A stretch of DNA of 64,000 nt from Sorangium cellulosum (lineage in GTDB: Bacteria > Myxococcota_A > Polyangia > Polyangiales > Polyangiaceae). Below, piece after piece: positions 1 through 7,789 of this stretch. The position numbers and the translations under genes are program-made. Position 1 is the first letter of the stretch. Each line of letters begins with the position of its first letter. Under the pieces are notes generated by a model, which worked only from the letters and a program-made list of their open reading frames with translations, was not told the DNA's origin and did no database searches. Where the stretch lies: assembly GCF_004135735.1 (NCBI RefSeq), contig NZ_CP012670.1, forward strand, positions 558,001 to 622,000, given 5' to 3'.

Positions 1-211
1 CGCGCTCCGAGCGGACAGAGAGTTGCCGCTGGACGCGTCCAAGCGTTCCGGGGCACGAGTACGTCCCAGCGTCGCGTACGTCAAACGAACCCCGGCAGGA
101 AATTACGTCCTGTGAGACGGGCTACTGTTTGTTTTATGTCTAAGGCGTAAAGTGGGGGCGCTGCTCTCTTTCGGTGCGAGGTGCGTTGTAAGCAGGGTCA
201 CTATTTGCGCT
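1..211. other. Non-coding left edge, nothing recognised
   Basis: No convincing gene, RNA or clear terminator is seen in these first 211 bases. It lies downstream of the leftward Cys-cluster gene. It is less GC-rich than the rest (a T-rich patch near 125-140), which fits a 3' untranslated region. Confidence 0.4.
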
Positions 212-808
212 CTATGAGTGCGTTCCCGTCTTGGTGGGAAACAGCGATGGGCAGCCCGTCGATTCCGCCCTGGCGGCGAGGCGAGCGTATTCTCGACCGA
301 GCCAGTGGAGAAAATCCTGGTTCCACGGGGGGCCGTCGGGCCAGGCGGCGTGGATGCGGTCGGCGAGCTCGAGGTCCCAGTTGCCGTAGAGGTCCACGAG
401 CGCGTCGTGCGCCTCCCGGCCGGCCAGCGCGGCCGGGTCGCCACGCAGTTCGCCGCCGTGCGCGAAGGCATCGTCGCAGATGTAGTAATTGCAGGTCGCC
501 GCGCGCCGCCACGGCGGGATGGTGCAGCCCTCGGGACCATGGAAAGCGCACCTCTTTGACGGCGCTTGGCCGTCGCTCCGATGCGGCGCGACGCGGAGGA
601 TGAGCAGACCGCGCGGGCCGGCGCGCAAGGTGCCTGCCGCCATCTGCTCGAGCAGCCAGCCTGCGCCGCCCAGCGACACGATCCTTCCGATGTCCGACCA
701 CTCGACGCCCGGCGGGCTCGCGCAGCAGCCGGTCGGCCCCTGCGGGCACGCGCTGCACAACGTCGAGTGTAGCCGCGTGTGCGCGCCCGCGAGCTCCAGC
801 CGGATCAT
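212..808 (-). CDS. YkgJ-type Cys-cluster (putative metal-binding) protein
   Basis: A 198-residue protein with the Cys pattern of the YkgJ / zinc-iron-chelating cluster family: a CSAC followed by a CC pair near the N-terminus, then isolated Cys in RCAFHGPEGC, and a closing CNYYIC. Members are thought to bind a metal through these Cys, but no reaction is established. The reading frame is open upstream to 892, inside one arm of a perfect inverted repeat; I choose the ATG at 808 because homology-like sequence (MIRLELAG) begins there and the extra 28 residues are encoded by the repeat. It diverges from the DUF1003 gene. The family call rests on the Cys spacing only. Confidence 0.7.
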   Translation of the reverse strand: MIRLELAGAHTRLHSTLCSACPQGPTGCCASPPGVEWSDIGRIVSLGGAGWLLEQMAAGTLRAGPRGLLILRVAPHRSDGQAPSKRCAFHGPEGCTIPPWRRAATCNYYICDDAFAHGGELRGDPAALAGREAHDALVDLYGNWDLELADRIHAAWPDGPPWNQDFLHWLGREYARLAARAESTGCPSLFPTKTGTHS

Positions 809-864
809 CGCTCCACCGACGCTGGAGGATACCGGCGCGCCCCGCGTCGTCCAGCGCCGGCCTC

Positions 865-980
865 GGGTGGTGGTCACGTTTGGGGTGCTCACCGGAGGGG
901 CTTGCGTTCCGGCGGGCCCCTTTTATGGCCCGCCTGCACTCCAGCCCCTCCGGTGAGCACCCCAAACGTGACCACCACCC
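865..980. repeat. Perfect 38-bp inverted repeat with nested stem
   Basis: The arms at 865-902 and 943-980 are exact reverse complements over 38 bases, separated by 40 bases. Inside the spacer an 8-bp nested inverted repeat (GGCGGGCC at 911-918, GGCCCGCC at 927-934) flanks the loop CCTTTTAT. The palindrome sits almost midway between two divergent starts (808 and 1052). It has no transposase and no obvious target-site duplication. It could be a regulatory palindrome, a bidirectional terminator-like structure or a MITE-like relic. Confidence 0.9.
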
Positions 981-1051
981 GGCCTCGCGCCCGCCCCCGG
1001 GATCGCGCGGAGCGCGCCGCGGGGACGGAGCTTGCATCCAGGGAGGTCACC

Positions 1052-1603
1052 ATGGATAAGAAGCAGAGTGGCAGCCAGGCGGGATCGAGCGAGTTGAACG
1101 GCCTGGTCCGGCGCAACATCGAGACCCTCACCACCGTGCGCGGGGAGCTGGAGCGGCGGAAGAGCCGTCAAGAGCTGATCGCCGACGCGATCACCCGCTT
1201 CGCGGGGAGCATGACGTTCGTCTATATCCATGCCCTCCTGGTCGGCGGCTGGATCCTCGTGAACCTGGGCGTCGTCCCCGCGATCCGGCCGTTCGACCCC
1301 TTCCCGTTCGTGATGCTGGCGATGATCGCGTCGGTCGAGGCGATCTTCCTGTCCACCTTCGTGCTCATCAGCCAGAACCGGATGCAGGCGCTCGCGGACA
1401 AGAGGGCTGATCTGGATCTCCAGGTCAACCTCCTCGCCGAGCACGAGATCACGCGCCTGATCGGCCTCGTGGACGGCATCGCCCGCCGCCTCGGCGTCAC
1501 CAGCGGACCCGACCAGAGCCTGGAGGAGCTGAAGAAGGATGTCCGGCCGGAGGAGGTGCTCGAGGAGATCGCCCGGGCCGAGCGTGAGAGGCCCCCTACG
1601 TGA
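1052..1603 (+). CDS. DUF1003 inner-membrane protein
   Basis: A 183-residue protein matching the DUF1003 family layout: a charged N-terminal segment (about 1-50), then RFAGSMTFVYIHALLVGGWI leading into a first membrane span (about 50-72), a short loop with PFDPFPF, and a second span running through MLAMIASVEAIFLSTFVLIS, followed by NRM. The C-terminal third is a charged helix. The function of DUF1003 is unknown. The ATG at 1052 has GGGAGG about 5 bases upstream; the longer upstream frame only reads the inverted repeat. It stands alone, divergent from the YkgJ-like gene. Confidence 0.8.
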   Translation: MDKKQSGSQAGSSELNGLVRRNIETLTTVRGELERRKSRQELIADAITRFAGSMTFVYIHALLVGGWILVNLGVVPAIRPFDPFPFVMLAMIASVEAIFLSTFVLISQNRMQALADKRADLDLQVNLLAEHEITRLIGLVDGIARRLGVTSGPDQSLEELKKDVRPEEVLEEIARAERERPPT

Positions 1604-1815
1604 AGAACGTGGACCTCTCTGCCACACCCCCTCACCGCGACGCCGTCGCCCGACGCGACGATCTCCGCGCGCTCGCGCGTGATTCGAAGGGCCAAGGCAA
1701 TGCGATGTCCCAAGCTGCCTCGCCATGTCCTGCTCACTGGATGAGGCCTCCTGACCCGAGGTGCAGGTCAACCGCGCTCACGAGGCTGCCCTGCGTCGGC
1801 GCAGGCCGGCGGCCC

Positions 1816-1956
1816 GGCAGAGACAGCCGTCTTGATGGCGGCGGGGAGGGGGAGAGGCGCGTGGCAGAGACAGCCGCCCTGGTGGCGGCGGGGAGGGGGA
1901 GAGGCGCGCGGCAGAGACAGCCGCCCTGGTGGCGGCGGGGAGGGGAGGGGAGGGGA
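1816..1956. repeat. 47-bp tandem repeat, about three copies
   Basis: Units begin at 1816, 1863 and 1910, each starting GGCAGAGACAGCCG and ending in a polypurine stretch; the third copy runs into extra GGGGA steps. Copies two and three carry a small hairpin (GCCGCC, CTGGT, GGCGGC). The array fills much of the 374-base convergent gap between the DUF1003 gene and the trehalose synthase gene. No other feature is seen in that gap. Confidence 0.85.
1937..1955 (+). other. Four-tract G-quadruplex motif
   Basis: Four GGGG runs separated by single A residues lie 22 bases beyond the stop of the leftward trehalose synthase gene. Short loops of one base are the classic stable quadruplex arrangement. In the treS transcript the same stretch would be a CCCC/U polypyrimidine tract. 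Confidence 0.6.
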
Positions 1957-1977
1957 GGAGAAACGCCGGGGCTCGGC

Positions 1978-4900
1978 TCACGCCCGAGGCGTGATCAGCT
2001 GCTCCAGCCCGCGCAGCGGGATGTCCAGCCAGTCAGGCCGGTTGTTGAGCTCGTAACCGACCTCGTAAATGCACTTCTCGAGCATGTAGAAGTCGAGCAG
2101 GAGCACCGTGTCCGCGTCGCTGGCCGGCACGATCGGCGCCGTCTCGTCGGCCCGCGCCTCCGTCGCCGCCTGGGCGCGCGTGACCGTCTCCACGTACCCC
2201 GCGAGGTAGCTCGCGGAGATCCAGGCCACCCAGGCGTCGGTCCACGGCTTGAGCGCGGCGACGTCCTCGGGCCGGAGGCGCCCGTCCCGGAGCGCCGACG
2301 CGCCGGCGTAGTCGAACGAGCGCAGCATCCCCGACACGTCCCGGAGGGGGCATCGCTTGTAGCGGCGCTCGATGAGCGGCCTCGCGGGCTCCCCCTCGAA
2401 ATCGATCAGGATGAAATCATCGCCCGTCGAGAGCACCTGGCCGAGGTGGAAGTCGCCGTGCGACCGGATGCGGGTGACGTCGAACTTCTTCGACAGGATC
2501 TGCTGGAGCTTCGCGTCGATCTCGGCCTCGCGCTGGAGCATCGCCGCCGCGTGCTCGCGCACGCCGTCGGGGAGCGCGCGCTCGCGCTTCCGGAGCAGCC
2601 CGAAGGTGCGCGCCAGCATGCCGTGCGCCGACTGGAACAGCGACTGCTGGTGCAGCGTCGTGAACGGCTGCTGCCCGAACGCGGGATCCTTGCTCGGCCC
2701 CGCCAGCGTGAGGTGGAGCTGCGCCGTGCGCTCGCCGAGCAGCCGCATCCTGACGAGGTCGTTCCCCATCAGCTGGGTCACCAGCGCGGGCGGCGTCACG
2801 CGCGAGGCGTCGAGGATCGTGCCGGCCGGCATCGGCGGCGCGCTCGCCTTCACGGACTCCTCGTCGGCGAGCACCCGCTCGAAATAGCGGTTCAGCGACT
2901 CGAGCGTGCTCGTCCACGCGTCGCTCTGGCTCGGCACGTACTCCTGGAGCATCGCCACCGCGGTCGACTCGCGGCCGCGGCCCTGGTACTCCAGCGCCCC
3001 GGCCAGCCGCGGCGTGAAGGCGAACTCCTGCTCCGTCAGGAACTTGCCGATCTCGAGCTCGGGGTTGATGCCCTCCTCCACCTGCCGGAACACCTTGAGG
3101 AGCAGCTTGTCGCCGTAGATGATCGTCGTGTTGCTCTGCTCGCTCTCGGAGATGCGCGCCAGGAGCTCGCCCTCCGCGCCGAGCGTCTCGAGGTCGAGGA
3201 GCGGCAACGCGTGGAGCTCGCCGGCCCTGCCCGTCGCGACCGCGCGCGTCCGGATCGCGGTGAGGAGCAGCGCGGCGAACTCCGGGGTCGCCAGCGCGTC
3301 GTGCAGGATCCCCTCGGGGGACGCCGCCTGCTCCGGCTCCGGGTCGCGCACCGTGACCTCCGCGATCACCGCGTTGCGCCAGCGCGTCGCGAGCTCCCGC
3401 GCGCGATCGCCCGCGGCGAAGCCGACGGGGACGACGTAGGTCTCCGGCATGCCGTCCGTGTACTCGATGCGCACGAGCAGGAGGTAGTGCTCCGCCGGCG
3501 ACCGCTCGTCGCGCGCGAGCGGGATGATGTCCGCGATGGCCGTGGTGCGCCGGGTCCGCGCCTTGCCGCGGAACCACCGCCGCGCCGTGATGAACTTCGC
3601 GAGCGCCGGCTCGAGCGCCTTGCGCCCCTCGGTCGAGAGGAGCGCCCGCCACGAGCCCTTCGCCGAGAGCGAGGGCGCCGCCTGGCTGTCGCCGATGGCC
3701 ACCGGCGTCGCCGGCTCCAGCGCGAACCAGAAGAAGTCGTACCGCCCGAGCGACAGGGGGTAGCAGCGGCTCGTGATCTCCGGGAAGCGGTTCCTGCCGA
3801 ACAGCTCGACGGGCACCATGCCCGCGAAGCGCGTGAGGTCGAGCTCGACGTGCTGCGCGTACCGCGAGAGGTTCGCCACGATGAGCACCCGCTCGTCGCC
3901 GTACGCGCGGATGAACGCGAGCACCTTGCTGTTGTCCGGGTGCAGGAACTCGATGGTCCCGCGGCCAAGCACCTTGTTCTGCTTGCGCAGGGTGATGAGC
4001 CGCTTCATCCACCAGAGGAGCGAGGACGGGTTCTGCTGCTGCGCCTCGACGTTGATCGCCTCGTAGTGGTACTCGGGGTCGATGATGATCGGCAGGTAGA
4101 GCTTCTGCGGGTTGGCCCTGGAGAAGCCGGCGTTCCGGTCGGCGCTCCACTGCATCGGCGTGCGCACGCCGTCGCGATCGCCGAGGTAGATGTTGTCGCC
4201 CATCCCGATCTCGTCGCCGTAATAGAGGACGGGCGTCCCGGGCAGCGAGAAGAGCAGCGCGTTCATCAGCTCGATCCTGCGCCGCGTCTTCATGAGCGGG
4301 GCGAGCCGGCGGCGGATGCCCAGGTTGATGCGCGCCGTGTGCTCCTGCGCGTAGACGCGGTACATGTAGTCCCGGTCCTCGTCGGTCACCATCTCGAGCG
4401 TCAGCTCGTCGTGGTTCCGGAGGAACGTCGCCCACTGGCAGGTCTCGTGGACCACCGGCGTCTGCTTCAGGATGTTGACGATCGGGAAGCTGTCCTCGAG
4501 CTCGACCGCCATGAACATCCTGGGCATGAGCGGGAAATGGAAGTTCATGTGGCACTCGTCGCCCTGCCCGAAGTACGCCGCGGCGTCGGCCGGCCACTGG
4601 TTCGCCTCCGCGAGGAGCATGCGGTCGGCGAAGTTCGCGTCGATGTGGCGCCTCAGCTTCCGCAGGAACTCGTGGGTCTCCGGCAGGTTCTCGCAGTTCG
4701 TCCCGTCGCGCTCGTAGAGGTACGGCACGGCGTCGAGCCGGAGCCCGTCGACCCCCATCTCCAGCCAGAAATCGACCACCTTGAACACGGCGGCGTGCAC
4801 GTCGGGGTTCTCGAAGTTGAGATCGGGCTGGTGGGAGTAGAAGCGGTGCCAGTAATAGGCGTTGGCCACCGGGTCCCAGGCCCAGTTCGACGTCTCGAAG

Positions 4901-5367
4901 TCCTTGAAGATGATCCGGGCGTCCTTGTAGCGGTGCGGCGTGTCGCTCCACACGTAGAAGTCGCGCCAGCGCGAGCCCTTGGGCGCGGTCCGCGCCCGCT
5001 GGAACCACTCGTGCTCGTTCGAGGTGTGGTTGATGACGAGCTCGGTGATGACCCGGAGGTCGCGGCGGTGCGCCTCGCGGAGCAGGCGGGCGAACTCACG
5101 CCGGGTCCCGTAAACCGGGTTGATGTTCGTGTAGTCGGCGATGTCGTATCCGCCGTCCCGCAGCGGCGAGGGATAAAAGGGCAGGAGCCAGATCGCGGTG
5201 ACGCCGAGATCCTGGAGATAGTCGAGCTTTTCGATGAGCCCCTCGAAATCGCCGATGCCGTCGGCGTTCGAGTCGCTGAACGCGCGGACATGGACCTCGT
5301 AGATGATGGCGTCCTTGTACCAGAGGGCGCTTCCTTCGGCGGGAGGGGGCTTCTGATCCTGGCTCAT
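1978..5367 (-). CDS. treS: Trehalose synthase / maltokinase fusion (TreS-Pep2)
   Basis: An 1129-residue fusion. The first ~560 residues are a GH13 trehalose synthase that interconverts trehalose and maltose: YEVHVRAFSDSNADGIGDF, DGGYDIADY, NHTSNEH, the nucleophile Asp in GLRLDAVPYL, the acid/base Glu in LLAEANQWP and the third acid in FLRNHDE. After ~640 comes a maltokinase domain with aminoglycoside-kinase-like motifs, the catalytic IRSHGDFHLGQVL and metal-binding ILIDFEGEP, which makes maltose 1-phosphate from ATP. Together they feed the GlgE route from trehalose to alpha-glucan. The ATG at 5367 starts right where similarity to TreS begins; the upstream open frame is Arg/Pro-rich. No glgE or glgB is nearby, so the partner genes must lie elsewhere. 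Confidence 0.93.
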   Translation of the reverse strand: MSQDQKPPPAEGSALWYKDAIIYEVHVRAFSDSNADGIGDFEGLIEKLDYLQDLGVTAIWLLPFYPSPLRDGGYDIADYTNINPVYGTRREFARLLREAHRRDLRVITELVINHTSNEHEWFQRARTAPKGSRWRDFYVWSDTPHRYKDARIIFKDFETSNWAWDPVANAYYWHRFYSHQPDLNFENPDVHAAVFKVVDFWLEMGVDGLRLDAVPYLYERDGTNCENLPETHEFLRKLRRHIDANFADRMLLAEANQWPADAAAYFGQGDECHMNFHFPLMPRMFMAVELEDSFPIVNILKQTPVVHETCQWATFLRNHDELTLEMVTDEDRDYMYRVYAQEHTARINLGIRRRLAPLMKTRRRIELMNALLFSLPGTPVLYYGDEIGMGDNIYLGDRDGVRTPMQWSADRNAGFSRANPQKLYLPIIIDPEYHYEAINVEAQQQNPSSLLWWMKRLITLRKQNKVLGRGTIEFLHPDNSKVLAFIRAYGDERVLIVANLSRYAQHVELDLTRFAGMVPVELFGRNRFPEITSRCYPLSLGRYDFFWFALEPATPVAIGDSQAAPSLSAKGSWRALLSTEGRKALEPALAKFITARRWFRGKARTRRTTAIADIIPLARDERSPAEHYLLLVRIEYTDGMPETYVVPVGFAAGDRARELATRWRNAVIAEVTVRDPEPEQAASPEGILHDALATPEFAALLLTAIRTRAVATGRAGELHALPLLDLETLGAEGELLARISESEQSNTTIIYGDKLLLKVFRQVEEGINPELEIGKFLTEQEFAFTPRLAGALEYQGRGRESTAVAMLQEYVPSQSDAWTSTLESLNRYFERVLADEESVKASAPPMPAGTILDASRVTPPALVTQLMGNDLVRMRLLGERTAQLHLTLAGPSKDPAFGQQPFTTLHQQSLFQSAHGMLARTFGLLRKRERALPDGVREHAAAMLQREAEIDAKLQQILSKKFDVTRIRSHGDFHLGQVLSTGDDFILIDFEGEPARPLIERRYKRCPLRDVSGMLRSFDYAGASALRDGRLRPEDVAALKPWTDAWVAWISASYLAGYVETVTRAQAATEARADETAPIVPASDADTVLLLDFYMLEKCIYEVGYELNNRPDWLDIPLRGLEQLITPRA

Positions 5368-5776
5368 GGCTTCTCCGACGTTTGCACGCTGTCCGCGCGA
5401 TGACGCCGGGCGCAACGAACTCAGCGGTGACGGGCCCCTCGCGGCATGAGCGCGCCGCCCGGGCCGGTGGAGGCCAGGAGGCGAGACACGCTGCGGAGGT
5501 CCACCACGGGGCGCGCACCGCCGTCCCACGCAGCCGACGCGGGCCACGGATATGGCTTAACTACCTGGAAATGCAAGACCGAACGCGGCTCAACCTCGGA
5601 TAGCACGCCCGGCGCGCAGCGCAAAGCGGCGCGGCGGCCCCGGGCGACGCCGCGCCCTGTCAAGTTCGATGCGTGGCGACCTCGGCTCCCACGTCGAACC
5701 TCAGCCGGTGTAAAAGGCCCCGGCACCTCGTGACGTGATCGGGCGAGCTCATGCCCATTGTAAGGAGCGTTCTCTC
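5368..5776. other. Divergent intergenic region
   Basis: This 409-base gap separates the leftward treS start from the rightward lipoprotein start and should hold both promoters. A relatively AT-rich patch around 5545-5580 is the most promoter-like part. I cannot name a specific -35/-10 pair or any gene in it. Confidence 0.35.
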
Positions 5777-6385
5777 ATGATGCGTGTCTTCCACGTACTC
5801 TCGCTCTCCCTGGCCGTCCTCGGAGCGCTCGCGTGCTCGTCGACGCCGGAGTCGACGACGCCGGACCCGTCCAATCCGTGCCCGCCGGGCCAGTGGTGCG
5901 CCTCGGCCGTGCCGACGACGCCCGCGCCGGCTACGCCGACCGCCACCGCCGCCACCCCGGCGCCCGCGGGCACCGCCGCCACGCCGATCGCGCCCATCGC
6001 CGCGGCCGCCGTCACGCCGATCCTGCAGGGAATGGGCTCGACGGAGGCTCCGGGGATGAAGGCGGACGGCGGGCCGTTCGCGGGGCAGTTCCAGGAAGGG
6101 CAGTCGCTCGAGCAGCCGTTCAACATCTCGCCCGGCAAGTGCTACGCGGTCGTCGGCGTCGGCCTCGGGATCCAGGAGCTCGATATCCAGCTCGCCGTGC
6201 AGCCCGCGCCGGGGCTGCCGCCCATGGTCCTCGCGCAGGACAGCACCACCGGCGCCGCGGCCACGCTCGGCGGCAAGGCCTCCGGCTGCTGGAAGAACCC
6301 GACGCCGCTCGGCGGTCAGGGCAAGGTGATCCTCAAGGCGACGAAGGGCGCGGGGCTCGCGGCCGCGCAGGTCTTCTCCAAGTAA
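5777..6385 (+). CDS. Putative lipoprotein with Pro/Ala/Thr-rich linker
   Basis: A 202-residue exported protein of unknown function. The N-terminus MMRVFHVLSLSLAVLGALAC is a lipoprotein signal ending in a lipobox-like ALAC. A ~55-residue Ala/Pro/Thr linker follows, then a ~110-residue globular domain with two Cys (GKCYAVVGVG and SGCWKN) that could form a disulphide. A similar linker-plus-sensor layout is common in myxobacterial envelope lipoproteins. AAGGAG at 5762-5767 places the start at the ATG 5777 (or the adjacent ATG at 5780). It stands alone; a GC-rich hairpin follows the stop. Confidence 0.75.
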   Translation: MMRVFHVLSLSLAVLGALACSSTPESTTPDPSNPCPPGQWCASAVPTTPAPATPTATAATPAPAGTAATPIAPIAAAAVTPILQGMGSTEAPGMKADGGPFAGQFQEGQSLEQPFNISPGKCYAVVGVGLGIQELDIQLAVQPAPGLPPMVLAQDSTTGAAATLGGKASGCWKNPTPLGGQGKVILKATKGAGLAAAQVFSK

Positions 6386-6391
6386 TCCCCC

Positions 6392-6415
6392 GCGCGCCGG
6401 AGGCGCCCGGCGCGC
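6392..6415 (+). terminator. GC-rich hairpin after the lipoprotein gene
   Basis: GCGCGCCG and CGGCGCGC form a perfect 8-bp stem around an 8-base loop, starting 7 bases past the stop at 6385. There is no T-run, so an intrinsic terminator is only a possibility. It lies in a short convergent gap before gspC. Confidence 0.35.
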
Positions 6416-6527
6416 CGTCGGCGCGGGCGGCGCGGGCGGCGCGCGCGAGCCCGCCGGCGCTCGATCGGCGCGCGCGACGGTCCCTCCGGCGAGCGCCCAG
6501 CGTGCCCCGCCGCCCGGCCACGGGGCC

Positions 6528-7481
6528 TCAGCGGATGTTGAAGTCGAGGGTCATCAGCTGGCCGCCGCGCTCGATGGCGACGGACAGGTGGTTCGCGGTC
6601 CGGAGCCGCGCGTAGGCCTCCAGCGCCTTCTGCGGATCGGTGAGGTCGAAGCCGTTGATCGACCGGAGGGAGTCTCCGCTCTCGAGCCCGAGCGTCTCGA
6701 GCAGCGAGCCCCGCTTGATCTTGAGCTTCAGCCCGACGACCTGATCCCCTCGCCGCTCCGGGATCACCCGGGCCGAGCGCATCAGGAGCGCCTGCTGCTC
6801 GAGGATCTGGTCGACCGCCGCCCGGTCGACGGTGAACTCCGTGGCGCTCACCCGCCGGATGCGCGCGGCGATCTCGGGCGGCAGCGTGTTCATCGCGGCG
6901 TCGCCGCCGACCGGCTTCGCCTGCGGCCGGGGCCCGGGCTCGGGCGCCGGGGGACCCCCGGTCGTTCCGATCCGCATCTGGCAGCGCGCGCCGCCCGAGA
7001 CGAGCCAGACGCGGTCCCAGTCGATCCGCGCAAGGGTGCCCAGCGCTGTGTCGCCGCCGAGCCGCCGGAGCTGCGTCTCTCCGTCGGGCCCCTCGATCAC
7101 GGCGAACGACCACGCGGCGTCCTCCGCCGCCGCGATGAGCACCACGCGCCCGGCGTCGCAGATCGGATCGCGGTGCGGATCGCCGTGCGCCGCGGACGCG
7201 CTCTCCTCGGGGGCGTCGCCCGGCGCCGGGAGGAGCGTCCCGGTCACCGAGTCGAACGGGTTGCGCCGCAGGATCGCCTCGGCGCTCGTCGCGTGGAGGC
7301 CGTCGTGCGCCGCCGCGCCGCGCGCCGCGGGCGGCAGCGGCGCGGACCGCGTGGCGCCGTCCGGAATGATCGTCCTGCCGATCAGGTGCGATACCCCCGC
7401 CGCCTGGAAATAGGCTGCGATCGCGATCATCGTGCCCGCGATCCACCGGAATTGATGCTTGACGGCCGCATCCAGGTCCAC
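6528..7481 (-). CDS. gspC: Type II secretion protein GspC
   Basis: A 317-residue bitopic inner-membrane protein of the type II secretion system, which links the inner-membrane platform to the GspD secretin. It has a single membrane span near residues 14-36 (IAGTMIAIAAYFQAAGV), the homology region beginning RRNPFDSVTGTLL, and a C-terminal PDZ domain (GDSLRSINGFDL to the end). The GTG start at 7481 is preceded by AGGA. No other gsp gene is in the window, so gspC is unlinked from the main secretion cluster, as I recall for other myxobacteria. The identification rests on the order of anchor, HR region and PDZ. Confidence 0.85.
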   Translation of the reverse strand: MDLDAAVKHQFRWIAGTMIAIAAYFQAAGVSHLIGRTIIPDGATRSAPLPPAARGAAAHDGLHATSAEAILRRNPFDSVTGTLLPAPGDAPEESASAAHGDPHRDPICDAGRVVLIAAAEDAAWSFAVIEGPDGETQLRRLGGDTALGTLARIDWDRVWLVSGGARCQMRIGTTGGPPAPEPGPRPQAKPVGGDAAMNTLPPEIAARIRRVSATEFTVDRAAVDQILEQQALLMRSARVIPERRGDQVVGLKLKIKRGSLLETLGLESGDSLRSINGFDLTDPQKALEAYARLRTANHLSVAIERGGQLMTLDFNIR

Positions 7482-7670
7482 GGGTCCTGCTCTTTCTCGG
7501 GAGCGCGCGCGCCCCCCGTGCCCGCGGTGAGCTCCGGGCGCGCGCCGACGTGGAGGCGACCGTGCACGATGTCGCCACCGCCCCCCTTTCAGGACGCGTC
7601 AGCATCGTGCGTGCCTGCCCGCCGCGCGGGGGCGCCCGCGCGCGCGCCTCGACCGAGGCGGATCGACGCG

Positions 7671-7721
7671 CCGGCGAGCGCGGCGCGCTCGCGAGCGCGG
7701 CGCGCCGGCGAGCGCGGCGCG
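7671..7721. repeat. 17-bp tandem repeat, three copies
   Basis: Three consecutive 17-base units (GGCGAGCGCGGCGCGCT and close variants) lie in the 308-base gap between gspC and the end of the cytochrome b gene. They are almost pure GC and self-complementary in part. I see no gene in the rest of this gap. Confidence 0.8.
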
Positions 7722-7789
7722 CCTGCAGAGGGGGTGAGCTCGGTGGGGGAGGGGAGGACCTGGACTGCGTCAGCCCGCGAGCGGCGCGC

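Noticed and set aside
200-892. Longer N-terminus for the YkgJ-like protein (start at 892)
   Set aside because: The extra residues are encoded by one arm of the inverted repeat; the similar sequence in the other direction shows it is not part of the protein.
865-980. Insertion sequence
   Set aside because: Only 116 bases, no transposase frame and no clear target duplication; at most a MITE-like relic.
1600-5403. 1267-residue plus-strand open frame
   Set aside because: It is the antisense shadow of the TreS-maltokinase gene; Arg/Glu/Leu-rich with no recognisable domain, while the minus strand has all catalytic motifs.
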